From CAWFKS01 sp963816435 (GTDB taxonomy: Bacteria; Pseudomonadota; Alphaproteobacteria; Rhizobiales; Rhizobiaceae): a stretch of 64,000 nucleotides of DNA. Shown here piece after piece: positions 37,122 to 49,098 of this stretch. The stretch lies in NCBI GenBank assembly GCA_963816435.1, contig CAWFKS010000015.1, positions 1-64,000 of the forward strand, read 5' to 3'. Under the pieces are notes generated by a model, which did no database searches, was not told the origin of the DNA, and saw only the letters and a list, made by a program, of their open reading frames with translations. A program made the position numbers and the translations under genes. Each line of letters opens with the position of its first letter. The first letter of the stretch is position 1.

Positions 37122-37157
37122 GGCCGCGGGATCGACACCCCGCGGCCGCTCATTTTT
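37122..37157. terminator. GC-rich hairpin between the TadG-like and caspase-like genes
   Basis: GGCCGCGGG (37122-37130) pairs with CCCGCGGCC (37139-37147) around an 8-nt loop. A T5 run follows on the plus strand (37153-37157), but the genes on both sides are on the minus strand, where only a weak pyrimidine stretch follows. It may end or attenuate TadG transcription; it is not a textbook terminator in that direction. Confidence 0.4.
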
Positions 37158-37167
37158 CCCGGTGGCG

Positions 37168-39072
37168 CTAGCCGACGATGCGCAGGTTCGACAGCTCGTT
37201 GGCGATTTCCTTGAAGTCGTCCGCCAGGCTGGCGCCGGTGGCGTTCCAGTAGAGCTTCGCCGCCTTCGAAGGATCGCCAGAATCCTTGCGGAAGCGCGAT
37301 TCCGACGCGCAGGCCTTCAACGCGGCGATCTGCTCCTTCTCGGCGCTGTCGCTGGAACTGAGGTCGAGCGACACCGTCATGACGATCACGCCGGCCGCCT
37401 TGGCGTTGTTGCACAGCGTGGCGAACTGCTCGTTGAGCGCCTCGGTGTAATTGTCGTTGGAGTAGTCGGACTTGCCGACGCTTCCCGACGTGTTCATGAA
37501 CAGACGCGTCGTGGAGCCGCCATTGTAGCTCTTGCCGGTGTAGCCGTACGCCGAGTAGGTCGACTTGTTGCCGGCGAGGTCGTTGTAGCCGAGCGAGGAC
37601 GGCGTGTAGTAGGTGTTGGCGCCGTCGGTCAGCACGATCACCACCTTGTCGTTGCCCTTTTCGGTTTCCGGCCGGCCGCCGGTGAACGGCGCCTTGCTCG
37701 ACACCACCCGCCATCCCCACGCCATGCCTTCCGGCACGTTGGTCGCCCCGTTCGGCACCATCGCGTCGATGGCGTTCTTGACCGCGGTCTTGCCGGCCGC
37801 TTCCGTGACGTTGGTGAGCGGCGTGATCGGCGTCGTCGTGCACGAGAGGTTCGGCCCCTCCGAGGCGGCGGCCGCAGGCGTGCCGAGGGTGGCGGGCGTG
37901 AAATATTTCAGCATGTATTTCTGCCGCTGCGCGTCGGTTCCGCTGGTGATGAGGTCGCTCCAGTAATTGCCGTAGGCATAGCGCCAGGAGCTGTCCCTGT
38001 TGTCGGTCTCGTCGGGAGCGAACATCGGCACGAACAGCGTCGCCGGTGTCGAGGCCGACGGCGTGGCGTCGTTGACGTTGTAGGGGTAGGGCCTGGCCTC
38101 CACGCAACCCTGCCAGCTGGCGTAGGGGGAGGTGTCCGGCACGGAGGTGTAGGTATCGGCGTACTGGGTGCAGCGGCCCCACCAGTCGGTCCTGACGCAC
38201 TTGGTGCCGGTCTTGACCTGGTGCGAGCCGGTGATGCGCTGCATGTCGTCGAACATGGTGAAGCGCGTCACCTTCTGGTTCTCCGCCGATCCCCAGCCGG
38301 AGCCCTTCTTGTAGTAGATCCCGCCCGACTTCTCGACCCGCATGTTGCCGGTCATCGTCGTCCAGTCGAAATTCTCGTGGTGGATCGGCGAGATGCCGTC
38401 GGTGTCCATCCAGGCGGCGTCCTTGTTGGACGGGCCGACATTGACGGAGGCGGCGAACGGCACGAGGCCGAACTGCACCGGGTTGGGAAGCTGCTTCAGC
38501 AGCGCGCCCTCGGCCGCGATCGTGTCGACCAGCTGCTTGGCCGCGTCCTTCAACAGGACGATGCGCTTCTTGCCGGAGCCCGAGCCGAGATAGTCCATGG
38601 AGCCGGAATTATCGAGCACCAGCGCCACTTCCAGCGTGTTCTTCAGCCGCACTTCGGAGGTGGCGGTGAAGTCGAGCTGGTTCTCGCTGTCGCCCTTGCC
38701 GATCAGCCAGGCCGCGGTCGGCAGGAAATAGGGCCGGTACTTGGCCTGCGCGGAGAGCTTCAGCGTGCCGCCGCCGGTGTTCTGCGTCGGCAGAACGATG
38801 GTGAGCTTGGCGTCGCCGGGATCGACGGTGCCGAGATTGGCCTCGAAGAAGCTCTGGGCGTAGGCCTTGGCCTGGTCGTCGGTCGCGCCGCTGGCGATCA
38901 GCCGGGCGGTGGCCACGCCGGCCGCGTCGAGCGCGTGCAGCGTGTCGTCGCGCTGGCGAGACAGCTGCGCATAGTCGATGGCGATCGCCAGCGCTCCCAT
39001 GATCGGCACGATCGCCGCGGCGGTCAGCAGCATGTAGTTGCCGCGCCGGTCATTCCAGAACCTCCGCAACAT
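37168..39072 (-). CDS. TadG-like pilus-assembly/VWA-domain protein
   Basis: 634 residues. The N-terminus MLRRFWNDRRGNYMLLTAAA and the following helix are the Tad/Flp pilus TadE-TadG signature. A von Willebrand factor A domain begins with the MIDAS motif EVALVLDNSGSMDYLGSGSG and continues to VVIVLTDGANTYYT. Several Cys in the insert (KCVRTDWWGRC) suggest a disulphide-bonded extracytoplasmic domain. Start: ATG 39072 behind a G5 run, not the TTG at 39093. No other tad genes are in the window, so it is an orphan; such copies are common in rhizobia. Likely envelope-anchored; exact role unknown. Confidence 0.87.
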   Translation of the reverse strand: MLRRFWNDRRGNYMLLTAAAIVPIMGALAIAIDYAQLSRQRDDTLHALDAAGVATARLIASGATDDQAKAYAQSFFEANLGTVDPGDAKLTIVLPTQNTGGGTLKLSAQAKYRPYFLPTAAWLIGKGDSENQLDFTATSEVRLKNTLEVALVLDNSGSMDYLGSGSGKKRIVLLKDAAKQLVDTIAAEGALLKQLPNPVQFGLVPFAASVNVGPSNKDAAWMDTDGISPIHHENFDWTTMTGNMRVEKSGGIYYKKGSGWGSAENQKVTRFTMFDDMQRITGSHQVKTGTKCVRTDWWGRCTQYADTYTSVPDTSPYASWQGCVEARPYPYNVNDATPSASTPATLFVPMFAPDETDNRDSSWRYAYGNYWSDLITSGTDAQRQKYMLKYFTPATLGTPAAAASEGPNLSCTTTPITPLTNVTEAAGKTAVKNAIDAMVPNGATNVPEGMAWGWRVVSSKAPFTGGRPETEKGNDKVVIVLTDGANTYYTPSSLGYNDLAGNKSTYSAYGYTGKSYNGGSTTRLFMNTSGSVGKSDYSNDNYTEALNEQFATLCNNAKAAGVIVMTVSLDLSSSDSAEKEQIAALKACASESRFRKDSGDPSKAAKLYWNATGASLADDFKEIANELSNLRIVG

Positions 39073-39387
39073 GGCGGAAACCCCCGATATCAATGATTGC
39101 TCCAGCCGTGCAGGATAGTCTCCGCCGGTGAAGGAACTGGCATCGCAATCCCGAAAAATTTAGCGACCATGGTGGGTTAGGGCGGGTGAGCGGCGCCTTT
39201 CCTCGCCCCCTTCAGGGGAGAGGTGGCGAGGGCGAAGCCCGAGACGGAGAGGGGGAAAGGGGCGCTGCCGCCTTCCTCCCCTCTCGGGGGAGGGTGCGAT
39301 TGCGCAGCGGACGGGTGGCGTCGCACCCTGAAGTCCGCGCGCAGTCTACTGCATTGCCGCTGCAATCCCGCTCGAAGACGGCTGAGA

Positions 39388-39442
39388 CTACCCCACCCGT
39401 CCCGTCGCTACGCTCCGGTCCACCCTCCCCGCGAGGGGGAGA
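39388..39442 (+). repeat. GC-rich intergenic repeat, copy A
   Basis: A 55-bp unit starting CTACCCCACCCGTCCCGTCG, followed by a short variable stem, then CGGTCCACCCTCCCC and a G5 run. The first 21 nt are identical to the start of copy B at 40089, and similarity extends about 15 nt upstream. Confidence 0.65.
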
Positions 39443-39972
39443 GATAGGGCGCGCGCCATCGGCCTCCAGCGCATACGTCTTCATCGCCACGCCCGGCGTC
39501 TCCGCCGTCTGGCCATTGTCAAAGAACCCGCGCCTGCCGCGAGGATCGCTGCGCGATCCCGCTGGGCGCTTGTCGCCGAGGTCGCCTGCGAGCGATCCGG
39601 CTGGGGAAGACGGGCGGCCGTTCGGACGCTCATCTTTAGTAATTCGTGCGACCTTGCGGCCGCCCGTCCGGCATCCTGCCCCGCGTCCGGGAGCGGAGGG
39701 GTACTAGCCCCGCAAGCCGTCGGCAGGGCCCGGACCTAACGCTCTGCGAAGCCGCGCCACCGCGCGCGGCCGATCCGGTACCGTCCCGCCGCCCGGATGT
39801 TCGGTGTGCACACCCGTTTCCCGCGCGGCGGTATGGGCAAAGGATACGAGGAGGCGGGAAGGCGGGGACAAAGAGGGAGTGGGGAATGGGGAGTAGTCAG
39901 TAGGAACAAAGGGTTGGGCGATGCCGGGCCGCGCGGCTGTCCACGGTTGGGGGTGGCAGCGGCGCCGGCGCC

Positions 39973-40022
39973 TCCCTCCCCCTTGAGGGGAGGGTCGATC
40001 CGCGTGAGCGGATCGGGGTGGG
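39973..40022 (-). repeat. GC-rich intergenic repeat, inverted partial copy
   Basis: CCCTCCCCCTTGAGGGGAGG followed by GTCGATCCGCGTGAGCGGAT and CGGGGTGGGG is the reverse-complement arrangement of copy B (40089-40150). The two form a large inverted repeat with about 66 bp between. Confidence 0.55.
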
Positions 40023-40088
40023 GTCGTCACACGAAGGGTGCGACCTGCCTTCTGAGGCAGAAAATTCGTACGTCGAGCACGGCCGAGG

Positions 40089-40150
40089 CTACCCCACCCG
40101 TCCCGTCGCCTACGGCGATCCGGTCCACCCTCCCCTCAAGGGGGAGGGGC
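40089..40150 (+). repeat. GC-rich intergenic repeat, copy B
   Basis: A 62-bp unit sharing its first 21 nt with copy A. The centre is a small stem (GCCTACGGCGATCCGG), followed by CACCCTCCCCTCAAGGGGGA, itself a perfect hairpin around CCCCT/AGGGG. Confidence 0.65.
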
Positions 40151-40235
40151 GCGCCGGCCCTCCGCTACGGCTCCGGGCGTTCGTTCGCTTCGAAAGCCAA
40201 ATCGTTGGCTTTCGATCCGCTTCGCGGACCGCTCC

Positions 40236-42302
40236 TCACCCCTCGAGCCTCGTCAGGATCGCCGAAATGACCTCCAGCGCGAAGGCGGGGTCCTCGTTCT
40301 CGGTGATGGCGAGTGGCGGACGGCGGCTGGTCTCGGCCAGCCATTCGCGCTGGTGCTTCTTGCGCTCGAACAGCTTCGCGCCTTCCTTGCGGACGTTCTC
40401 CAGCCGCGAAAGGATCTCGGCGGTGACAAGCTCGATGCGCTGCGCGGACTCGGCCGGCGCATCGCCTTCCAGCCCGCGCGCCAGCGTTCGGCCCCAGTGC
40501 GAGGCGCCGCTGAGCAGGAGCAGCTTCTGGCGCACCGCGCCGAAGCGGGTCACCGCGTTCCACGGGCCGCCGAGCGGGCGCACCGTGTTGGCGACCTCGG
40601 TATAGGCGCGGTCGAGCGCCCGCGACTGGGCAAGAAGGCTGGTGCCGTCCGGCCCGCCGGCGGCACGCGCCCGGGCCGTCTCGACGAGCTTTTGAAGCGC
40701 GTCGAAATAGGCGTCGAGCACCGCGTCGATGCCTTCCGACGTGCGGGTGGGGAAGACGAGGAAGGCCGTCAGCGTGCCGGCCGCCGCGCCGACGATCGTC
40801 TCTTCCAGCCGCACCAGCAGCAGCTCCGGCGCGAACATGCCCATCATGCCGTAGATGAGGGCGAGCGCGATGGTGATGCAGAAGATCATCACGCCGTAGG
40901 AGACCTGCAGGAAATAGAAGCCGACGAAGAACAGGGCGAGGATGGCGACGCCCGAGGCGACCATCTGGCCGTGGAAGAGCGCGGCGACGATCGTGCCGGC
41001 GATCAGCCCGGCGAAGGTGCCGGCGGCGCGCTGGAAGGCGCGCATGGCGGTGTCGGCGCGCGAGCGCGTGTTGTTGAAGACGATGAAGGCGGCGATGACC
41101 GCCCAGTACCAGCGCACCGGCGACAGGAACAGGCCGCCGACCAGCGCGATGCCGCAGGCGAGCGTGATCTGGATCGGCACCTGCAGGTCGGGCGGCACCG
41201 ACAGGTGCGACTTGCGCTCCGGCGAGGGCGGCCGCGAGGGGGGCCGGCCCGCACCCTCGAAGGCCGCGCAGGGGCGCGTGCCGAGCGCGGCGGTGACGCG
41301 CTCGCGGGCGCGGTAGACGCGCAGCAGCAGGCGTGCGGCCACCGCCTCTTCTCCACCGCGCGGCGTGGAGCCCACGATCCAGCCCTCGACGCCGCGCGCG
41401 TCCGGCGTCAGCATCGCCACCACGAGGTCGCGCGGCGGCGGCTGCACGAGGCTCGCCTGCACCATGCGCTCGCTGGCGAGCTGCAGTTCGAACAGCGCCA
41501 GCGCCAGCTGCGAGGCGGGGCCTTCGGCGGCCAGCGAGCCTTCCTCGCCCTGCGGAACGAACCCTTCCGCCATCAGCACGGCGTCGCGCAGATTGCCGAG
41601 ATGCCGCTCCAGCCGCTTGCGCTCGGCCTTGCCGGGCACCTCGCCGGCCGGCGCCGACAGCAGCTCGCGCAGGATGAGGTTGATGCGCCGGTCGATCGTC
41701 GTCATGGCGCGGCGGAAGTCGCGCTCGCGGTCGTCCTTCAGCACGTAGTTGAGGACAATGTGGCTGACGGCGAGCGTCAGCACCACGGCGAAGGCCACCC
41801 ACGGCAGGTCGGCGATGGCGGGCTTCAGGTAGTCGCCCATGAAATAGGACATGAAGGCGATCATGCCGGCGGCGAACCAGCGCATGCCGAACTTGCGGAT
41901 GTAGACGGCGACGAACACGACGGCGAGGAACGCGGCATCGGCGACGAACGGGTGCGGCGACAGGATGGTGGCGAGGCTGACCGAGACGAGCGAGGTGGCG
42001 GCGATTGCCGCGCGGGTCAGCATCTGGCCCTTCTGGGTGGGATCGCGCACGGCGAACGAGCCGATGAAGGAATTCACCACGGTCAGGCCGAAGGCGGCGA
42101 TCGGCAGCTTGTGGACGAGGAAGGAGAAGCCCGCCATCAGCGCGCCGGCGGCAAGCAGCGTCAGCATGGCGCGGCCGGCAAAGCGCAGCCGCGAGAAGGC
42201 GGGGTCGGCCGCCACGATCCGGTCGCCCAGCCAGCCGAACGGCCTGAAGCGCGTCCGCGCGGGTGGCGCGGCGGCGGCTGCCTCGTCGGTGCGCGTCGTC
42301 AA
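40236..42302 (-). CDS. FUSC family membrane protein (aromatic acid exporter/YccS-like)
   Basis: About 688 residues with two sets of membrane helices (80-220 and 395-540), each followed by a cytoplasmic helical region, the plan of FUSC/AaeB-type exporters. Seen: AMLTLLAAGALMAGFSFLVH, FGLTVVNSFIGSFAVRDPTQ, YWAVIAAFIVFNNTRSRADT and HGQMVASGVAILALFFVGFY. The start is uncertain: in frame only TTG 42302 is available near the family start, with no good Shine-Dalgarno, whereas ATG 42331 has AGGAG 6 nt upstream but is in another frame and meets a stop after ten codons, which may reflect a further indel. It follows gyrB by about 115 bp on the same strand. Confidence 0.83.
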   Translation of the reverse strand: MTTRTDEAAAAAPPARTRFRPFGWLGDRIVAADPAFSRLRFAGRAMLTLLAAGALMAGFSFLVHKLPIAAFGLTVVNSFIGSFAVRDPTQKGQMLTRAAIAATSLVSVSLATILSPHPFVADAAFLAVVFVAVYIRKFGMRWFAAGMIAFMSYFMGDYLKPAIADLPWVAFAVVLTLAVSHIVLNYVLKDDRERDFRRAMTTIDRRINLILRELLSAPAGEVPGKAERKRLERHLGNLRDAVLMAEGFVPQGEEGSLAAEGPASQLALALFELQLASERMVQASLVQPPPRDLVVAMLTPDARGVEGWIVGSTPRGGEEAVAARLLLRVYRARERVTAALGTRPCAAFEGAGRPPSRPPSPERKSHLSVPPDLQVPIQITLACGIALVGGLFLSPVRWYWAVIAAFIVFNNTRSRADTAMRAFQRAAGTFAGLIAGTIVAALFHGQMVASGVAILALFFVGFYFLQVSYGVMIFCITIALALIYGMMGMFAPELLLVRLEETIVGAAAGTLTAFLVFPTRTSEGIDAVLDAYFDALQKLVETARARAAGGPDGTSLLAQSRALDRAYTEVANTVRPLGGPWNAVTRFGAVRQKLLLLSGASHWGRTLARGLEGDAPAESAQRIELVTAEILSRLENVRKEGAKLFERKKHQREWLAETSRRPPLAITENEDPAFALEVISAILTRLEG

Positions 42303-42418
42303 CGGGCGGGCTCGCTGCTCGCGTGAAGCATCGGGTTCTCCTGGCTGAAATTTCGTGCCGGCGGAGAAACTAGCGCATGCGCGACAAAAGTGGACACCCG
42401 CCGAAGGGCCGGGTGGCC

Positions 42419-44896
<2,478 letters not shown>

Positions 44897-44958
44897 GAAA
44901 ACCTGTTGTGCCGTTGGCAGAATGAAGTGCGCACGAATCGCACTCGAAAGACCTCACA

Positions 44959-44987
44959 TATATAGGGTTTCGGCCGCCGAAAGCCAA
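44959..44987 (-). promoter_or_regulatory. putative sigma-70 promoter of gyrB
   Basis: On the minus strand TTGGCT (44987-44982) and TATATA (44964-44959) are 17 nt apart, about 65 bp upstream of the ATG. The spacer contains a perfect palindrome with TTCGGC/GCCGAA arms (44969-44981), a possible operator or supercoiling-sensitive discriminator. Confidence 0.55.
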
Positions 44988-45051
44988 ATCGCCGGGCGCT
45001 TTTTCCGCAAGCCATTCTTCAAGGAAAAACAGCGCTAAAGACGCAATCCGA

Positions 45052-47547
45052 CTATTGTTTCGCGAGCGCCGCGATGGCCTGCTCGACCATCGGTATCCAG
45101 GGCTCGTTTGCGCCCGGCAGGCGGCCCTCGGATTTCAGTCCGTTCAGCATGTCGAGCGCGTCGCCGAGATTGCGCTCGGCGTCGATCCCGGCTGTCCCGA
45201 GCTTGTAGCGCGAATAGGCTGCGTCGACCGCGCGCTGGACGTTCCCGGGGGCGGCCTTGTGCTGCATTTCGGCGATTTCATAGCCGGCGCGATATTCGGC
45301 GGCGGCAGCTTCCCGATCGCCCTGCGCGGCGAGCACGTCGCCGACCTTGTTGTGTGCGATCGAGAGGTCGCGCTGCCATTGCGCATTGTCGGGATCGGTG
45401 TCGACGAGGTGCTGCGCGATATCCAGCGACGACCGGAATTGCTCCAGCGCGCCGGCGAGGTGCCCGGCCTCGCCTTCGGCATCGCCGAGCTTGCCGTAGC
45501 CGAGTTCCAGGTCCCGGCGCCACTGCGTGTTCGCCGGATCGCGGGCGACGAGTTTCTCGGAGATCGCCACGCTGCGCCGGTAGGGATCGAAGGAGCCCTG
45601 GTTGTCCCCCATCAGGCGCCGCACGTCGCCGATGGAGTTGAGCCCGACCGTCAGGTCGCGCTGCAGTTCGATGTCGTCCGGCGATTTCGCCGCCAGCGTC
45701 TCGGAGATCGACAGCGCGAGCTCGAATTCGGCGAGCGCGCCTTCGAGATCGTTGGTCATGCGCAGCGCCAGCCCGACCTTCGAATGGCTGACGCCGAGAT
45801 CGCGCCGGAAGCCGTCGTCGTCCGGAAGTTCCGAAACCATCATTTGCGAGACCTTGAGGCCGTTGCGGTAGTCGGCCAGGGCACCGGGTCCGTCGCCTGT
45901 CGCCCGGCGCGCGTCGCCGGAACGGTTGAAGCTGATCGCGAGGTCGCGCAGATAGGAGATGCGCGGATCCTGCTGGATGATCTGGAACATGGCGTCGCGC
46001 GACTGTTCGAACGTCTCGATCGCCCCCGCGTAGTCGCCCGTTGCAAGCTGCACGTCGGCGACCTTGTTGCGCGCGACGACAAGGTCGCGCTGGAGCTGGA
46101 CATTGTCGGGATCGGCCTCGGCGCGGCTGGTGGCCGCCTTCTCCATGGCCGTGAACGCCCTGGCCGCCTCCCGCAGATTTCCGACCGTCATCTGCATTTC
46201 GCCGATCAGTTCCAGCGAAAGCACGTGCTGGTATCGGGCATCGTCGGGCAGATCGAAGCCGGCGACATCGTCATAGAGCGCGACGGCCTTGCCATAGTCG
46301 GCGATCGCAAGGGGATAGCGCAGTTCGGCGCGAGCGGCGCCGCCGCTGAGATAGTGCGTCGTGGCTTCCGACAGCGTCCGTTCCAGAAAGCGCGACTTGA
46401 GGTCGTTGCGCGACTTGCCGTCGATGTCGGCGGCCTCCGTCAGGCTGGCGCGCGCCTCCTCGAACGTGCCGAGCGCCAGCGACGCCTCCGCCTTCTGGCG
46501 CAGCGCCGTCACCTGCGGATCGGAGGAGGCGAGGTTGCGCAGGTCGGCGCGGACCTTAACGAAGGCCTTGGCGGCATCCTCCAGCTTGCGTCGCCGCTCG
46601 CCCTCGGCCAGCGACGCGCCGTCGGAGGTGATCAGGGCCGCGTAGAGCGGCGCCAGCGGCATGTCGGACTGCGCGGCGACCAGTTCGACATCCTTGCGCA
46701 TCGCCGGCGTCACGTCGGCCATGGCGAGCAGCAGGCGCTCGCGCTCGGGCAGCTTGTCCTGTGTCGCGGACGCGAAGAAGAGCTTCGGCAGGCCGCTCTC
46801 GACATAGGGCAGTTGCTTGCCGCGCGTCTGGTCGTAGACCTGCTGCTGGACAAGCGTCAGGACCGAGCGGATTTCGAGCCCGTCGGTGCCGAGATATTTG
46901 ATAAGGGCCTCGGCGAACGGCGAATGTCCGTCCGCGCCGTCGGAAGCCGTTTCGCCGGGCGCGGCGGAAAAGGCGAACAGGACGTTCTCGGCGCGGCCGA
47001 CCCGGCCGAGCCCCGGCTTCACGTCGTCCGGCTTGGCGCCGGCCAGCGCCACCGCCCCGCGTCCGCCGCCTGCCGTCCCTACGCCGAAAGGGTCGTTTCG
47101 GCAGGCGTCGAGCACGATCAGCCCGACCTTGGCGACCGACGTGACGGCCTTGCGCACATCCTCCAGCGGCAGGGTGGTGGCTTTCAGCGTGTCCAGCGAA
47201 GCCGCGTCCGCATCGACCGGCAGCAGGCGATTGTCGCCGGCGATCTCGACGCCATGCCCCGCGAAATAGACCAGCGCCACGTCAGCGCCCCCGGCGTCGA
47301 ACTCGAAATCCTCGAGGGCGCGCCGCGTGCGCCTGAGATCGCGGTCGGTCTCCAGAACCACCTCGAAATCGAGCTTCTCCAATGCCGCCTTGATCGCGAA
47401 CGCATCGGCCTCGGCATTTTCCAGGGGGCGCAGCGTCCGGTAGGCGTTGTCGGCGATGACCAGCGCAACCCGTTTGCCCGCACAGGCTACGCCCGTAACG
47501 AGCACGGCGCAGACGAAGACGGCATATCCCAATGGGCGCAGGCCCAT
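45052..47547 (-). CDS. caspase-like (peptidase C14) protein with TPR repeats
   Basis: 831 residues from ATG 47547 (MGLRPLGYAVFVCAVLVTGV, a signal peptide); an ATG at 47595 is an alternative. The p20-like caspase domain (about 25-270) has VALVIADNAYRTLRPLENAE, catalytic His in LVYFAGHGVEIAG and Cys in IVLDACRNDPFG. Residues about 300-820 are helical, with at least six TPR-like units such as LQRDLTVGLNSIGDVRRLMG and WRRDLELGYGKLGDAEGEAG. Such caspase-TPR proteins are common in rhizobia; substrates and partners are unknown. It is divergent from the P450 gene and 155 bp downstream of the gyrB start. Confidence 0.87.
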   Translation of the reverse strand: MGLRPLGYAVFVCAVLVTGVACAGKRVALVIADNAYRTLRPLENAEADAFAIKAALEKLDFEVVLETDRDLRRTRRALEDFEFDAGGADVALVYFAGHGVEIAGDNRLLPVDADAASLDTLKATTLPLEDVRKAVTSVAKVGLIVLDACRNDPFGVGTAGGGRGAVALAGAKPDDVKPGLGRVGRAENVLFAFSAAPGETASDGADGHSPFAEALIKYLGTDGLEIRSVLTLVQQQVYDQTRGKQLPYVESGLPKLFFASATQDKLPERERLLLAMADVTPAMRKDVELVAAQSDMPLAPLYAALITSDGASLAEGERRRKLEDAAKAFVKVRADLRNLASSDPQVTALRQKAEASLALGTFEEARASLTEAADIDGKSRNDLKSRFLERTLSEATTHYLSGGAARAELRYPLAIADYGKAVALYDDVAGFDLPDDARYQHVLSLELIGEMQMTVGNLREAARAFTAMEKAATSRAEADPDNVQLQRDLVVARNKVADVQLATGDYAGAIETFEQSRDAMFQIIQQDPRISYLRDLAISFNRSGDARRATGDGPGALADYRNGLKVSQMMVSELPDDDGFRRDLGVSHSKVGLALRMTNDLEGALAEFELALSISETLAAKSPDDIELQRDLTVGLNSIGDVRRLMGDNQGSFDPYRRSVAISEKLVARDPANTQWRRDLELGYGKLGDAEGEAGHLAGALEQFRSSLDIAQHLVDTDPDNAQWQRDLSIAHNKVGDVLAAQGDREAAAAEYRAGYEIAEMQHKAAPGNVQRAVDAAYSRYKLGTAGIDAERNLGDALDMLNGLKSEGRLPGANEPWIPMVEQAIAALAKQ

Positions 47548-47722
47548 AGCCTGCGTCCTGTTCCGGTCAGCCGAACGTCCGAACCATCGCTGCATCGCTT
47601 CCCGAGCCCGAGCGGCCCGTGGCCGCTCTCGTCGCCGAAGTCGCAAGAATGCCCCGGTTTGCAGCGAAAACGCAATTGACGCCGGGCGAATTCGGTCCCA
47701 GCTTCGATGCGAAAGGCAACTC

Positions 47723-49098
47723 ATGGACGCCCAGCCCGCTCCCTTCGTTCCGCCCGCGCCGCAGCCGAGGACGACGCCGCCCTCGGTGCTGCAGATGGCG
47801 CGCATCCTCTACAACAACCCGCTCGAACTGTGGGGCGAGCCTTCCTACAACGAACCGTGGATATCGATCCGCACCGGCATCGGCGGGCCGCTGGTGATCG
47901 CCAACGATCCGGGGCTCATCCGCCGCGTGCTGGTGGAGAATGCGAAGAACTACAAGATGGCGCGGGTGCGCCAGAAGATTCTGCAGGCCCGATCCTGCGC
48001 GACGGGCTGCTGACCGCCGAAGGCGAGGTGTGGAAGCGCAGCCGCAAGGCGATGGCGCCGGTGTTCACACCGCGCCACATCCACGGCTTCGCGCGGCCGA
48101 TGCTGGAACAGGCGGAGGCCTTCGTCGAACGCTACGAGGACGGGCAGACGACCGAACTCGCCCGCGACATGACGCTGCTCACCTTCGACATCCTCGCCGA
48201 GACGCTGTTTTCGGGCGAGGTGGCGGGAGAGGCGGGTTCCTTCGCGCAGCACATCGACCGGCTGTTCGAGACGATGGGGCGCGTCGACCCGCTCGACTTC
48301 CTGTCCGCCCCCGACTGGCTGCCACGGCTCACCCGCATCCGGGGCCGCAAGGCGATGGCCTTTTTCCGCAACATCGTCGCCGAGACGATGGACACGCGCA
48401 GAAAGAGGATGGCCGCCGACCCCGACGGCGTGCCGGAGGATTTCCTGACGCTGCTGCTGCGCACCGAAGGCCCCGGTGGGCTGAGCCGCGAGGAGATCGC
48501 CGACAACATCATCACCTTCATCGGCGCCGGCCACGAGACGACGGCGCGCGGACTCGGCTGGACGCTCTATTGCCTGGCCGAGGCACCTTGGGAGCGCGAC
48601 AAGGTCGAAGCCGAGATCGACGCCGTGCTGGCGCGGGAATCCGACCCGGCGAAATGGCTGGACATGATGCCGCTGACCCGCGCCGCCTTCGAGGAGGCGC
48701 TCAGGCTCTATCCGCCGGCACCCTCGGTCAACCGCGAGGCGATCGAGGCCGACAGGTTCGGCGACCTCGAGATCGTCAAGGGTGCGCAGCTGCTGGTGAT
48801 GCCGTGGACGGTTCACCGCCACCGCAAGCATTGGGTGAACCCGAACGCCTTCATGCCGGAGCGCTTCCACCCCGGCAACCGTGAGAAGATCGACCGCTTC
48901 CAGTACCTGCCGTTCGGCGCCGGGCCGCGCGTATGCATCGGCGCCTCCTTCGCCATGCAGGAGGCGGTGATCGCAATGGCCGTGCTGATGTCGCGCTTCC
49001 GCTTCGACACCACGCCGGAAACGAAGCCGTGGCCGGTGCAGCGGCTGACCACCCAGCCCGACGGCGGCCTGCCGATGCGGGTCGCCCGGCGCGGCTAG
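47723..49098 (+). CDS. cytochrome P450, one frame break as sequenced
   Basis: Haem monooxygenase of about 457 residues once the frame is repaired near 47984-47991. The I-helix oxygen-binding motif is FIGAGHETTARGL, the ExxR motif is in FEEALRLYPPAPS, and the haem-binding loop is FGAGPRVCIGASFAMQE with the ligand Cys. The N-terminus (MDAQPAPFVPPAPQPRTTPP) has no membrane anchor, so the enzyme is soluble. The break in ATTCTGCAGGCCCGATCCTG needs two fewer or one more base, unlike the other breaks. No ferredoxin or reductase is adjacent, so electrons must come from elsewhere. Substrate unknown. Confidence 0.85.

Larger units (their letters stand above)
39073..40235. other. 1.16-kb gene-free, repeat-rich intergenic region
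   Basis: No gene is supported: open frames here are Arg/Pro/Gly-rich in all frames and lack any domain. The region contains GC-rich palindromic modules (39190-39300), related repeats at 39388-39442 and 40089-40150 with an inverted partner at 39973-40022, and a perfect 12-bp inverted repeat GACGGGCGGCCG / CGGCCGCCCGTC at 39609-39620 and 39657-39668. A small RNA is possible between 39600 and 39830 but not shown. Confidence 0.6.

Noticed and set aside
33923..37171. Long plus-strand open frame of about 1082 codons
   Set aside because: Antisense shadow of the caspase-like gene, with no recognisable domain or ribosome site.
39073..40235. Several 80-170 codon open frames in the repeat region
   Set aside because: Present in all frames, rich in Pro/Arg/Gly/Ser, crossing the repeats, with no ribosome sites.
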